This document shows, piece after piece, positions 23,001 to 35,602 of a DNA stretch of 64,000 nt (its first letter is position 1; each line of letters starts with the position of its first letter). A program made the translations under genes and the position numbers. Source of the DNA: Chrysemys picta bellii (Eukaryota; Chordata; Testudines; Emydidae); NCBI RefSeq assembly GCF_011386835.1, contig NC_088797.1, positions 35,463,583 to 35,527,582 of the forward strand, written 5' to 3'. A model generated the notes under the pieces. That model did not search any database and had not been told where the DNA came from. It saw only the letters and a program-made list of their open reading frames with translations.

Positions 23001-24729
23001 TTTTAAAGCATGTGCACTTGTGAGCATAGTTATATTAAAATTCAGTTGTGTATAGCATTCCAAGCTATAATGACAATCCAATTCACTCTTCTGTATGTAG
23101 TTCACCATGTAAATCAGAAAGAGTAGTCTTACTAAACATGAGATGCAAGATTAATAATATGAGTCACCAGTTTTGTTTGTAGAACAGTTAATGTATTCAC
23201 TTTTACCCTGTTCCTTTATAATTCCCAGTAGTAATTATTGGCTGCCAGCCTGTTCAAGGTAGTTTAAAATAAGGTCTGTAAACTATCGTGCTAGCATTTA
23301 CTGAAGAAATCTGATAGTGAATTAAATAACACTAATTAAATCAATTGTTAGACCTGTCCATCAGTTTAGCACGAAATTTCTTGCTATTTAATTTATGCCC
23401 ACCTTCAATTAATACCCAGGGCTGCGACACCTACGCAGTGTTCTGCTGAATTGTATGTAGGCTTGGCAGAATTTGATTTTTATTTTATATAATTTTGTTG
23501 GATATTATTGATATTTATTTTTAAGCATTTTTATATATCTTATTGATTTAAATTTTCACAGTTGTGGAAAACTATGAGGAGGGCATCAGAAAATTATTTA
23601 ATGACAGACATTGAGATTCAAAAAGTTAAAGCTTTATGAACCATGAAGACACATGGTCAACATCACATGTCAAAATATACAAAGTAAATATCCTGTAATT
23701 AAATCAACAAATTATATGTGTTTTTACTATTCATTTACTAGTCTATTTGTAATAAGCCTAATTCAAAAGACTAAATCACTGGATTTTAACTCTTAAGTTC
23801 TCAAACAGTATTGTTTTTTACTTTGCCTGTTTGCAAAATTCAGTTGTCATCAGTGGAAATATTTTTTGTGTGTGTTTGTGCAGTGAAGTTAGTGTTTATC
23901 AACATTTACCCATAAACATCTAAACCTTCCAAACCTAATTATATGCTTTTGTTCCTTTTGTATGTTTATGATATACCATAAGCAGCCACAGTCCTGTGTA
24001 AACACTGTGCTTAATGATTAAGTCACATTCAGTTCTTACTGAAACAGATGGTGAATGTTGTTTTTCCTTTAAAAAAAAAAAAAAAAAAGTCCACAGAGGG
24101 AGGTACAGAAGTAACATACTTGTCCTAATCCTGTTCCCATTTAAATCACTGGGTGTTTTGCCACAGGTGTAGGATCACCCCACGTTGTAAATGTCATATG
24201 GCTAGTCTATATGAAAACAGATGTGTGTTATTGTTACCTTGACCTCCATTTCTCCCCCCACCCACCATCTGTTTTTCATCCACCTCTTGTGTCTTGTTGC
24301 TAACCTAGTTTGAAAACTCCTTAGGGAATAATATTTTCCCTTTTTAAATTGTCATCACTAGGAATAATGCAACACGGAAATAAAAACATTACTTCTCTGA
24401 GCATCTTTACAAATTGTACTAATTTGTATTATTTCTGACGATGTTAGGTTGAGTTAGCAATTCTATTATAATTTTTTTTTTTTTTTTAGTGACCTGTACA
24501 TCTGGCTGAAAAGTCTTCTAATTGGTTACTTGTTAGCATATTTAAAAATGTTTTAATTGCAAAAAATCTTGATTGCATATTTGAAAATACCTGATTTTAA
24601 AAAACTGAATTTTGACAAGTTTAATTATTTCTCATATGGTGGAGAAATTGGGTAAAGGGATTTTTTTTTATGATCACATTACTGTGACTTTCTTTAACCT
24701 ACACTGGTAAAAAGTATCATCTAAGGTTA
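20093..24729. other. Repeat-poor AT-rich intron sequence
   Basis: About 4.6 kb with no recognised transposon, apart from homopolymer runs near 24070 (A17) and 24470 (T17). No open frame carries a protein signature. The lack of insertions in a window otherwise crowded with them is its main feature. Confidence 0.4.
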
Positions 24730-24737
24730 CTATAACT

Positions 24738-25044
24738 CAGGCTTTCTCAACCTTTTTCTTTCTGAGACCCCCTCAACATGCTATAAAAACTCCATAGCCC
24801 ACCTGTGCCACAACAGCTGTTTTTTCTGCATATAAAAGACAGGACCAGCATTAGGGGTAGCAAGTAGAGCAATTGCCCAGAGCCCTACCCCACAGGGGGC
24901 CCTGCGAAGCTAAGCTGCTCAGGCTTTGGCTTCAGCCCCAGGTGGCAGCTTTCTGCCCTGGGCCCCAGTGAGTCTAATTTTGGCCCTTCTTGGCGGACCC
25001 CCCGAAACCTGCTCGGGCCTCAGACCCCTGGTTGAGAACTGCTG
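24738..25044. mobile_element. 307-bp hAT MITE
   Basis: Termini CAGGCTTTCTCAACC and GGTTGAGAACTGCTG are inverted repeats. Perfect 8-bp duplications CTATAACT lie at 24730-24737 and 25045-25052. The interior is G/C-rich without coding capacity. Confidence 0.92.
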
Positions 25045-25154
25045 CTATAACTGAAAGAGATTAGAGAAAACAACATTTAGAGATTGGAGAAGAAAACTTT
25101 GTGCAGTTCACAGAACTTTGTGTTGTTACTTTCCTTCCTTCCTGTGTTTTGGCA

Positions 25155-25271
25155 GGTAACAACCTGATCCTGAAAACACTTGTCCACATGACTAACTAGA
25201 CAGGGGAGTAGTCCCATTGACTTCAGTAGGACCAGAGTAATTACTCATGTAAGATGTGTGTTGGCAGGAAC
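25155..25271. repeat. Palindromic MITE, degraded
   Basis: CCTGATCCTGAAAACACTTG, GTAGTCCCATTGACTTCAGTAGGAC, TTACTCATGTAAG and GTGTTGGCAGGAACGGGCC match the foldback family at 19863. The central ATTGACTTCA is its loop. Confidence 0.6.
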
Positions 25272-25389
25272 GGGCCAGATTTTTTAAAGTATTTAGTGCC
25301 TAAAGACGTAGAAAGATGCCTAATGGGATTTTCAAAATGGACTAGGCACCTATCTGCATCTTTAGGCACCTACTTTTAAAATCTGGCCC
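25272..25389. repeat. Near-perfect palindromic MITE (GGGCCAGATTTT type)
   Basis: GGGCCAGATTTTTTAAAGTA...GCCTAAAGACGTAGAAAGATG is mirrored by GCATCTTTAGGCACCTACTTTTAAAATCTGGCCC. The fragment folds on itself end to end with a short loop around GGGATTTTCAAAATGG. It abuts the previous palindrome. Confidence 0.8.
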
Positions 25390-25566
25390 TTAGATGGTTT
25401 TTGCCTATTGTTTATTTATGAAAGACAACAGGGGAAAACACAACCACCTTAAAAAAACAAAAGCAGGAAGATATGAACGTATTCACAAAAACCAGCAGAG
25501 GGACTGTGGGAGATATGTAGTGTCTGATACTACTGTTCACTCATTAAGTTGATTAGACTTCAAGTT

Positions 25567-25769
25567 GGGGGGAGGGATAGCTCAGTGGTTTGAGCATTGG
25601 CCTGCTAAACCTAGGGTTGTGAGTTCAATCCTTGAGGGACCACTTAGGGATCTGGGGCAAAAATCAGTACTTGATCCTCTTAGTGAAGGCAGGGGGCTGG
25701 ACTCAATGACCTTTCAAGGTCCCTTCCAGTTCTATGAGATAGGTATATCTCCATATATTATTTATTATT
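25567..25769 (+). repeat. Turtle tRNA-derived SINE (Cry-type)
   Basis: Shows a polymerase III A box (ATAGCTCAGTGGTTTGAGCA) and B box (GTTGTGAGTTCAATCC) in a tRNA-like head. This is followed by the tRNA-unrelated body (GGCAGGGGGCTGGACTCAATGACC, CCCTTCCAGTTCTATG) and an AT-rich TTATTATT tail. AAGTT flanks both ends (25562-25566, 25770-25774) as a possible target duplication. Members of this family mark cryptodire turtle genomes. Confidence 0.9.
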
Positions 25770-25851
25770 AAGTTCATTATGTCCCTTTTATATTGAGGTT
25801 GAAAATACTGAGTTTCTTATACATAGAGATTTTAAAATTGGCTACTAACTA

Positions 25852-25955
25852 TGGCCCTGATATTGTAAGTACATGAGTAGTCTCCCTGAACTCCATGGAT
25901 TTACTCACATGTACAAAGTTACTCACAAGCATAAGAGTTTGCAGGACAGAGGCCT
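25852..25955. repeat. Degraded palindromic MITE
   Basis: GGCCCTGATATTGTAAGTACATGAGTAG ... TTACTCACAAGCATAAGAGTTTGCAGGACAGAGGCC resembles the family at 19863 and 25155. Confidence 0.55.
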
Positions 25956-28135
25956 TTATGTATTAATTTAGTTCAACAAAAATATGATAATGAGCCTTAC
26001 CATGGGGTTACTGTTCATGGCGCAGCTGAGTTGACAGAACTGGAGCCCTTCTATTGTAGAAAACAGAAACTTGTCTGCAAGTTTTGGAAATAGGTTCTGT
26101 AAGAAAAGGCAATAATTATTTGTATTTTTATGTTAAATGGCCATATTAATTACTTGAGGGATAGTCTTGTTCTCTCATTTCTTTTAGTCAGTGCAATTCT
26201 TTTCTGGCAGCCAGAATGTCAAACTTTATCCGTTTTTCTCTCCCTCATTCTCAGGCAAATACTCTGCACAACAGCCAGCTTGAACAACATCTGGGCGCCA
26301 GGCAGACCTCCCAGATAGCAGAGATGAGGGGGGAAGGAATCTTCTTCCACTCAAGGCAGAGTGACAGCAAAGCCAGTCATGGGACCTAGAGGAGTAGCTT
26401 CCATTGCCTGTGTGGTCCTTCCTTTCCCCCAACAGACATAGAGGTGGAATCACCAACCTCTTTCCTTAGCCACACGTACTGTTCCTGTTGCAGACTGATA
26501 GTTGTATATAGGGAGTCCTCTTGTCCCCCTGTGCAGTCTCTCTCAATCTTGGGTCCCCCTTTTTCTTCCCCCCCGGTGGCACAAAGTAATCACACCACTT
26601 CCTCTGCAAGAGAATTGTCTCTCTGCACTAGTGGAGTACTAGACAGGATTTGTCCTATGATGTGTAAGCCAGACTTCTTGTGCTACATGGTTTTGCTGTT
26701 GCTAACTTCAGTGACTTGGAAGTACTGAAGAGCATGGAGTGGGAGAATGACAGGCAGCATCTTATTGGATCATTATCCTAAATGGATCCATGCTTTAGAG
26801 TATCTACATTCATATGTTTGGACATGCAACATTTTGTGGCTGTTACTGAGAAATAGCATTGAGAAGCTTCAAGAGATGCTTTTTCAACGCCTAATGAAAG
26901 CTGTGGTACTATAAAATGGAAAAAAAATGCTGCTTACAAAAAATAGTGTCTAAAAGAATATCTGAAGTTCTACTCGTGTTGTTTTTAGTTTCTTCAACAA
27001 TTCATTTGTTAATAATCCAATTCTATAACAAAAATAACTGGAGGATAAAGAGCTACATTTTGTAGTTTTTTAAAAAGACTCTGTAGGTAGGAACACATTG
27101 AATAAATGATTTCAGAGTAATGGTATAAATGAAAAGAGGGAGTCTCACAAGATAGTAAGATATGGTGCAGTGACATGAAGCTAAAAAATTATTCATTTTG
27201 GCTAAGTAGTAAGAAAAGTCTTAGCAGCAAGAGAAACTGGGCAGTGAAATAGATTTGCCAAGAAGGTGACCAAACGTCATCAGGGCAGATATTTAAGAAC
27301 TAGTTCATAAGGTATTAGTGAGTGGTGGAATTAGCCCTGCAAAATGCTCCATGTAAATTTAAATTAACCTGATGGTTATTTCACTCTCAGCTATTCTAGT
27401 TCAATTCCAGATGACTGCTACTCATCTGTTATCAAATACATATTGCCCAAAATCATATAACCCATACTCTGTCAGTTTATTAATCAAAGATAAATCAGCA
27501 CAATACAGAAAGGAATATACATTACCCAGTCTGGGGAACAGCTTTGTAGCAATCTCAGCTTACTTCTCCAGTCTGTGTCTGTTCCAAAGTCTGAACACAA
27601 TTCTACTTATACATATACACACATACCCTTGTTTATAACAAATAAAAGATTCCACAAATTTCACTGTATTACCAGGCCTTACACATCTTCTATTTAGCCC
27701 CATCTATGTTTTGCGAGACATAGAGATAGCTATACCAACCAAACCTTGTACAGATAATCATCCATACCTGGCAGATGGTGCATATTTTGCAAGCCTCAGA
27801 ACATACATCTTATTTTCTGACAGATTCTACATGTACAAAAACAGAGATTTTAACAGATTAACTACTAGTCGTTTTCCACAGTAAGCTTAATGAGTACCGT
27901 TCATAGTTCTACAACTTTGCATAAACACAAAGCATTCCAATAATGATACTTTTTACTTGTTTAGAGTTAGCTACTTAGTTTAGTTGCATTACACACCTTA
28001 TCCAATTACCCTTGCAATTACCCTTGCAGTTTACATATTTTAATTAATACATTTGTTTGTGAGAGTTGATTTCACAGTCTAAAGTAAAATTCTATTCCTT
28101 ATGTAGTGAAATTACCACCTGCAGTCTCAGCTCTA
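25956..28135. other. Intronic sequence without recognised features
   Basis: No conserved exon, RNA gene or classified repeat could be seen. Confidence 0.4.
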
Positions 28136-28418
28136 TAGGATACGTCTACACTGCGTCTGGGAGCAAGCCTCCCAGTCCAGATCCACAGACTTGTGTTAGT
28201 GGGGGCTCACTCTAGTGCACTAAAAATAGCTGGGTAGATGATACAGCTTGGGCTCCCAAGCTTGGGTGGCTGGGCGGGCCTGAGAACCCAGGCTCCAGCT
28301 TGAGTTGCAAAGTCTACACAGCAATTTTTAGCATGCTAGTGTGAGCCCCACAAACACAAGTCTGGTCTGGACCTGGGTTGGGAAGTTCACTCCTTGATGC
28401 AGCATAGACATGCCCCTA
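28136..28418. mobile_element. MITE with TAGG..TGTCTA termini
   Basis: Left TAGGATACGTCTACACTGC and right GCAGCATAGACATGCCCCTA are inverted repeats of about 19 bp. The interior has a second mirrored block (GGTGCACTAA/TTAGCATGC and CCCAAGCTTGGG). TA occurs at both ends but no longer duplication is clear. It is related to 16566-17031 by its TGTCTAC end. Confidence 0.65.
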
Positions 28419-31200
28419 ATTTCTCAAGGAGTACTTTTCCACTTCACCTTTGGTCTAGCCCTATAGAGCATAATGGGATTTTGGTTCAGTTCAGTCAACA
28501 AAAGTGTAGATCAACATAGTGACCAGCAGGCAGCCAGCAAAAACTTGTGTTCTTTTTATTTGAGGATCAGTTTTCTTCAGGAAGGGGAGAAAATACCTGA
28601 AAAATCTATACTGACTGGCAACATGGTACGAGCAATACAATAATTGTCTTTGGTGCAATATTTCCCTCAGTCTTTGGTATCAGACAGTGTACCACAATTC
28701 AGGAGCCATTTGCGTCCTTGGGCAATACTATATTGCTGTTTCCTTCAGTTGGTCAATCGGTGTATACTATTACTGTACTACAGTTCCATTAGCTATGTTA
28801 TTTATGCAGACTTAATGGCACTGTAATCTGTGGTTGATATGTGGTTAAATACAAGATGATGGTCGGTCACCTAAGATTCTGTCTGTCTGTCTATCTAAAG
28901 ATTAAAGACCTCCTGCTTTGCTGTCATGGCAATAGAGGTATATGTCACATGGATAATGTAGTTAATCTGATTACTGTCATAGAATGATTGCCTCAAGACC
29001 TGACTTTATTAGCTCTGCAAGAGAATTAGGAACATGGCCTAAAATAACATGCTGGCTGTTTGTTTGTTTTTCTCTAGCATGTGCTAGGATTGAGTGTAAA
29101 ATATAATGAACAAACTGGTGAATAAGGCCTTTAAGGAATAAAACTATATTTTAAATGAAAGAAACAGAAAATGCTAATCTCTTTCCAGGAAACGCCTTCA
29201 ACTTTGATCCTAACTGCTTAAAGAAAACTGCAGCAGCTAAACAGAGAATCACAAGTCCCTTATTCTCTTTCCACTCCCATGGAGTTTATAAGAATCAAGT
29301 GAGCAGTTGTTACTCAAGCACTAGTTTTACTTTAGCACTGTCCTTGTTTGTGTAGCAATGCAAAACAAAATCCGTAACCTGAATCAGTTTACTGTATATA
29401 CTTACAATGCTGTAATGTTAAATATTACTTCCTGTTCCAAATCACAACACATTTCCTCACTGTGAGCCACATTTTGCCCTTGTTCCAAAAAGAGCTATTT
29501 TTCTATTTAAAGTAAGTCACAATCCCACTTAGCTTGTTTTAAAAAATAAATGCAGACTGAGTATTGCTCATATTACTAAATTCAGAATAGCTGTCATGTA
29601 GTAAATACAGCATACTCATGTTTGAAATGAAATACTACAGCACTCCTAAAACAAAGAAAATATTTAAGTCCATGGCACTGCTCAAATGGGAAAGAGCAGT
29701 AGGATTGGTCTGGGTTCTGGAAAGGAATTTCAGGGATGTCCAATTCCTAGGCAAAAAAATTCCTGGGCAAATCAACCAACTCTTATCGCTGTATTATTTA
29801 GAAAGAGCTCATTAGCCTTCTGCAATTCTGTAGCTACACAATTTTCTGCAATACTGATTTTTCTTAAAATAAAAGAGATCCCCTCAAACTTAACTGAAGT
29901 TAATTCTTAAAAAAATATGAAATAGTTTTGGAAAACACATCTTCTCCTGAGTACTTCTGCCAATTTTTGCGGTTTTACCACCACATCTTTGTGTTTTATT
30001 AATTTATTTTACCATATTATATAAACGAACAACACAAAATTGAATGTATGGTAAATGTGCATACACAAAGTACTGTTATGCACTCCCCTTAAACAAAAAA
30101 ACATATTTTCCTTTAACCTCATTCAGTTACTGTACTTTCATATGTTAATTGTAACAAAAGTAAGTACAAATTTTCAGACAGAAAACTTTCACAAATATGA
30201 TTAACTTGACAGTGTCCCTGTAGCGTGCATCTGGAAAATACACTGTCTGTTTTCCATTCTCCTTTTGTATATGGACAAGTTTAGAAAGTATTTTTGTATG
30301 GAAATTTGTGCCGTTTATCCAACATCTCAAGAATTATTTTAATTGTTAAATGTATTGTTCAAGCAGCTGCAGCAGAAATAATTGTGTGAATCAGTAGCTT
30401 GAGTTAAGTAGCCTTCTAGCTTATGGTTAAATAGCTCTAATAGTAAAATCTCCTATTGTGATGAGCAGTTTCAGTGCCTGCATCACAGCTAGATATTCCC
30501 ATTATGGACTATGAACAAAAGAGTTCTAAAGAATCAAAATGTGGTGAAGAACTAAGACTTGGTAAGTCTTAAATGAATCCAATCCTAACGGAAATAATAT
30601 TAAAAAAATAATTTAATGTATTTAGTAAAGACACAAGAATAAAGTGATCAGATTGTCATTAGCATTTGAGACACACATTTATTTTGTCTCTGGCAATAAG
30701 TATCAAAACACTAGGTTAAAAGAAAATTTTGTAGGTTGTGAAGTCAAGCATTTGAAAGGTAGAAATGCCAGATTTATGGTTGCCCCTGCAGCCTTAATTC
30801 TAACCCCTTCTTCTTCCATTCTGTGCACTGAGTAAGGCAAAGGTCCTGTGGAAAAAACAGTATGTGATCGTGTAGTTAAAACTGAATCATAATGGGCTCA
30901 CCACAGCTGTATGCAGTGGGTCCTTGTCTGGCTTGCAGGAAGAAAAGGGATTGTTGCCCTTTTTTGGGCTTCCTCTTCAACTGGTACCAGAGAAGGAGGA
31001 AAAGGGAAAATTTATCTGATGAAGTAGGAAGTGGCTGGACCAGGTGTGTGGAGTAACTACACTTCCAGCTGACTGGAAGAGTAGGGTGGGTATTTATACC
31101 CTGGACAGTCTGGAGAAGCCTTCTTTCACGGGGATTGGTCTGGCAGCATCCATCCTGCCACCCATGGAATCTGAGTAAGGACCGGGTTTCTTCTTGATCC
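28419..31200. other. Intronic sequence without recognised features
   Basis: Unique AT-rich sequence. Short open frames lack any conserved signature. Confidence 0.4.
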
Positions 31201-31790
31201 ATTGTGGCCATTATGCTAGTTGCCCTTTTCTTTGGGGGCTGGAAAGGAATTTTTCCCTCACTGCCAGATTGACCAAGATAGGGTGTTCCCCCCCCCCCAC
31301 CTTCCCACAGCAGGTTTGGGACCCGGTAGGGTGGGATATGGGGTTAGGTTACAATATTGCAACTTACTATGTAATATTTGGGGCAAATATCCAGTGCAGG
31401 TACTCGTTATGGAAAGGCTATGGTTATTGGAGCAAATGGATTGGAAGGGGATTTAGAGGAATGCAGTCCTTAAGGGAGCCGAGGAAAAGGGTTTGGGGCT
31501 CTGACATCTGGTCCAATGAGGAGCCAACTCCCCTCCTTTACTAGCCCCCTTAATCCTCATGTGAGGGAAGGGCAGTGGGGGCCCAGCAATGGGATGCCTG
31601 GGATCAGGTTGGGAAGGGACAGTGCTGACAGCAGCCCTCAAAATTAGGTGGAAATTATTAAGGAAATGATGACCAGCTGCACTGTACAACTTCTTGCCGG
31701 ATACTCCGGATATTTTAAGTGAATAAAGTTGCAGCCTAATTAAACCATGTCCATTTTCTCCTGTCTTTCCTCTGCCATCGCCAGACAATG
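31201..31790. repeat. Unclassified interspersed repeat
   Basis: The stretch GGCTGGAAAGGAATTTTTCCC...CCAGATTGACCAAGATAGGG followed by a C-run resembles a widespread reptile repeat that I recall but cannot name. The following GC-richer block to about 31790, with TGAATAAAGTTGCAGCC, could be part of the same element or an LTR. Class and boundaries are uncertain. Confidence 0.35.
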
Positions 31791-33248
31791 CATACTCAGA
31801 AGGGGCATAGTTATTAAGACTGTATGAGCAGCCATAAGTCTGGTATTTTCAAATTTTCAAGTGCTTGACTTAGCAACTAAATCACATTCTTTTAACAGTT
31901 TTTTGGATGTAATTTCCAAGGGTGGTGTTTTTGTTAGAGGAAAAAGGTAAAAATAAAATTATATTATGTACAATTCAACCAACATGTACCATCATCTGGT
32001 GTGAACCGTGACCATCAGCACTGCAGTGCAGACTTTGGCCACTTGCGTTACAGGACTGATTGTAGTAGGTGGCAGCAGGAGGAGGGGTGAGGTGGTTGGC
32101 TGGCTCCATATTCTGGGTCCAGCGGTGATGGGGGAGAGTCTGACCCAGCCCAACAATCATTCCTTCCTCCCACCACAGTGGTACCTCCAGAGTGGAGAAT
32201 GGGATGGCTAGAGGAGATAACATGGGGAGTCCAATCTGGCTGTCTCTTTTCCCCTATGGGGAGGTTGGGGGACTCTTGCCCCCAGGTCATGCCCTGGGGA
32301 TGGGAAATGTGATGTCTTGGCCCTGTGCTGGATCAGTGGAGCCCAGCCTGGCTTGACTCAGCTCTCTCCCCATTCCCTCCGTCCTGCTACTACAGCTGCG
32401 CTAGCAGCTCCCAGGCATTCCTAGTACAGCATGTGGTGGTGGTGATGCTGCTGCTTTAAACGATGGGTAGCATGGACCTAAATCTTTAGAATGTTTGTGT
32501 GTTCAATTATAATTTTGGCAGGCTGCCAGAATTTTCCTGAGGAATACAAGTGAGAAGGGAGAGGGTGATTTTTTAAAAATAGTTTATAACTCAACTGAAC
32601 CTGAATGGAATTTCATGAGACAAATAAAAGGCATTTCTTTAGCCTGCGGGCTTTCCCCTTGCTGAATTCCAGAGACCCATTGCAATCAGTGAAAATGTTA
32701 GCGCTTCTGAAAAAAGGGCACAAGCAACTCTTAAAATGGAAAGTGCTGGGCTACCTAAATATAGCTGGCAGCTACCCATATAATGAAGGAATTTGCGACT
32801 AAAACAACAAAGTAAAGGGTCAGCATAGAAAACGGTTCAGATACAGGTAACTTAACTTTTTTCTTCCTTATTATGCAATGCACTTCTTGGAATCCTTGAA
32901 GATTCTAAAGGCTCTTTGTTAAGGTGCTTTCACTTACATGAAGGTACATTGTGCCTGATTCTTATTGTCCTGGAAACACAGAAAAAAAGAGAAGATGTGG
33001 CTTAAGTAGGCTGCAACTGTATTAACTCATCTGGGAAGTAACTGGCAGTAATCCGTGCAATATTTCCTTCCTTAATCACTTCCACCTGGTAGAGGGTTGC
33101 CATCAGCCCTCCACAGCTGGTCATTGCTGGCACCCCACTGCCCTCCCTTTGTATGAGAGTTAAGGGGCTGGGGAAAGAGGTTGTCTCCTTGCTGGAGCAG
33201 ACATTAGGAGCCCTATCTCTGTTCCCTAGCTTCCTTAGGGGATGCTTC
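31791..33248. other. Intronic sequence, one GC-richer patch
   Basis: About 32000-32450 is GC-richer than its surroundings with no recognised origin. The rest is unremarkable. Confidence 0.35.
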
Positions 33249-33256
33249 CCCATTAA

Positions 33257-33479
33257 CAGGGCCGGCTCCAGGCACCAGCTTACCAAGCAGGTGCTTGGGG
33301 CGGCCGCTTCAGAGAGGGACGGCACGTCCAGCTGTTCGGCGGCAATTCGTCGGATGATCCCTCACTCCTGCTCGGAGCGAAGGACCTTCCGCCGAATTGC
33401 TGCCGCAGATCGCGATCGCGGTTTTTTTGTTATTGTTGTTTGGCTGCTTGGGGCGGCCAAAACCCTGGAGCCAGTCCTG
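33257..33479. mobile_element. 223-bp hAT MITE (CAGGGCCGGCTCCAGG family)
   Basis: Inverted ends CAGGGCCGGCTCCAGG and CCTGGAGCCAGTCCTG. Flanks are CCCATTAA (33249-33256) and CCCATTAG (33480-33487), an 8-bp duplication with one mismatch. The interior has mirrored CTTGGGGCGGCC blocks, a GGCAATTCG / CGAATTGC pair and the palindromic run GATCGCGATCGC. A sister copy lies at 59808-60043. Confidence 0.9.
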
Positions 33480-33826
33480 CCCATTAGGTCCACTTCCAGT
33501 TCTGGTTTATCAGTGACCCCAGACCCCCTATGGAATGAGTACCTGCACTGGACTCCTGCCACACATAGGCACCAGCAATTAGCGTGACTGCCTCCTCTCC
33601 GCCAACCCGGTTCCCAGATGAATGGTAATTTCCTCTCTCATGTTGGCCAGAAATACATCCTCTCCTCATCTGGCAGGTGTACCCCATTGTCACTGAATAA
33701 CAGACATAACCAATATATTTTCGTGGGTAATTACCAATCCTCCCCATTCCCCCCTTAAAGGATCTACTATCCTTTTTTCCCCCGGAGTCCAGACAAAGCA
33801 CTGCCACTTTGAGATTGCAGGGGTTG

Positions 33827-33957
33827 CATTTGCACTAAAGCCATTTTACACTGCTCTGTCATTAAAGGGACCTTAAAATGGGTGTAAATGTAACTTATGC
33901 CCACTCTAAAAACACTGAACAATGCCAGAGCAGTGTAAAGTGGCTTTAGTGTAAATG
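33827..33957. repeat. Foldback repeat with about 31-bp arms
   Basis: CATTTGCACTAAAGCCATTTTACACTGCTCTG is mirrored by CAGAGCAGTGTAAAGTGGCTTTAGTGTAAATG. The spacer between the arms is about 67 bp. It is a MITE-like hairpin with no coding content. Confidence 0.8.
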
Positions 33958-34416
33958 AGAACCAGGCCCTTTGTCTTCATTGGGGATACTTCTGATTTAC
34001 TCCATCATGAAATCAGACAGTGCTACATTTTGATAAATGCGCAGTGAGGGTGTTTTAAGTCTTTTGAATTTTTTAAAAACAATTATACAAAAATATGGCT
34101 AAATTAAACAGTGGGCAAGGAAAAAAAAAGCAATTAACGCCTTACAAACACATAGCCTTCTCACCCCCACAACACCTTCTTAGTAAATTTCCTGTACCTT
34201 GAGGCAGCTTGCTTAGTGCTGTTGAATCCTAAAAACATTGTTGCAGAATTTGGTACTCAGGCTTGTCTGCATGGGAAAGTTTTACCTATTCTACTGATAA
34301 AACCTCCTCTGTGGATGCTCTTCTTCTTGTTTAAAAGTGCCTTCTTATTTATTTAAACCACTTCCTGGCACACGTAAGCTAAATGGAAAAAGGATACTCC
34401 GACACTAGGATAAGAT

Positions 34417-34785
34417 TCATAGACTCATAGATCCTAGAACTGGAAGGGACCTCGAGAGGTCATCGAGTCCAGTCCCCTGCCCTCATGGCAGGACCAAATA
34501 CTGTCTAGACCATCCCTGATAGACATTTATCTAACCTACTCTTAAATATCTCTAGAGATGGAGATTCCACAACCTCCTTAGGCAATTTATTCCAGTGTTT
34601 AACCACCCTGACAGTTAGGAACTTTTTCCTAATGTCCAACCTAAACCTCCCTTGCTGCAGTTTAAGCCCATGGCTTCTTGTTCTATCCTTAGAGGCTAAG
34701 GTGAACAAGTTTTCTCCCTCCTCCTTATGACACCCTTTTAGATACCTGAAGTGTCCCTATGGGAGTTTATACTGGTATAACTATC
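34417..34785 (-). mobile_element. CR1 LINE, 3' end (antisense)
   Basis: The + strand shows the typical CR1 3' terminal region (CATAGATCCTAGAACTGGAAGGGACC, GAGTCCAGTCCCCTGCC, GGCAGGACCAAATACTGTC). The minus frame at 34505-34708 encodes the end of the CR1 reverse transcriptase protein, including LDIRKKFLTVRVVKHWNKLP. It is truncated at its 5' side, as most CR1 copies are. Confidence 0.92.
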
Positions 34786-35509
34786 GGTTTAAATTCACAG
34801 CTTAGGTTATACCAAAAGGCCCTTCTCCACGTTGTCAAGATCTCAGATACCAGACTTCTAAGTGGAGTAGTGTCCCTCAAAATATGGTTTCCATAATTGC
34901 CAACATGTCAAAAATAACCTGAGGTTTTGAGGCCCATCACCTGATTTGTATGCTTAATTATGGTGATTACACACGCTATTGTAGATAACTGCACACATTC
35001 ATGGGTGTCTCTTGAAAAAATACAAAGTAATCTAAAATTGTAAATATGAAGTTTCCTATCCAAAAACAGTGCTGCCACAATGATTTAATTAGCTTATCCT
35101 GGAAAAAAAGCATTCTTGCAAGATTTCTGTTCTACAATCTTGTACTCTAGATCTAGAGAGTTTGATGAAATCAAGATGGCAGTGCATTGAATATTCTAGG
35201 ACCTTTGTTGAATGACTCATATTCGTATAAAGGGTCCAGGCCTGAAGTCCATATTCAGCAGAACTCCAAAACTAAAACTGCAGGATGTATGAGCTTGAAT
35301 TTTCTGGGACAATCTATCACTTCCTGCATTTAAATCCACTGTGTAACAATGAGTACTACGGCCAATATCTAACTGCCCAAGGCCTCTGTCTCACTCTATA
35401 CTGCATGTAACTTGCTCAGCTATATTTTTATAATGCGTAGGTATCCTCCAATGATTTTTTTAAGTCTCCCCTGATATGTGTACAATTAAACATGTTGCTG
35501 TTTCAACAG
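34786..35509. other. Intron immediately upstream of the first coding exon
   Basis: No feature recognised except the polypyrimidine tract and TTTCAACAG acceptor at its end. Confidence 0.4.
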
Positions 35510-35602
35510 GTACTGCCATGGCTGCAGGGGTCTTGCTGCAAAATGAATTGCCTTATTGTTCATTGGTAAAGAGCAGTGCATATCTTGCAACTATGAGTTC
35601 AG
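35510..35602 (+). CDS. PTPDC1: PTPDC1 first coding exon, isoform A
   Basis: TTTCAACAG precedes the exon and GTAATC follows it. The ATG at 35518 sits in GCCATGG, a strong Kozak context, and opens MAAGVLLQNELPYCSLVKSS, close to the N-terminus of the main vertebrate PTPDC1 isoform. It contributes 28 codons plus one base (phase 1), which joins the first base pair of the exon at 38860 to make Gly29. The acceptor shows that at least one 5' UTR exon lies upstream. Confidence 0.88.

Noticed and set aside
25590..25640. A functional tRNA gene
   Set aside because: The A and B boxes belong to a SINE head; the body, tail and second copy at 42247 show that it is a dispersed repeat, and no tRNA cloverleaf with acceptor stem is evident.
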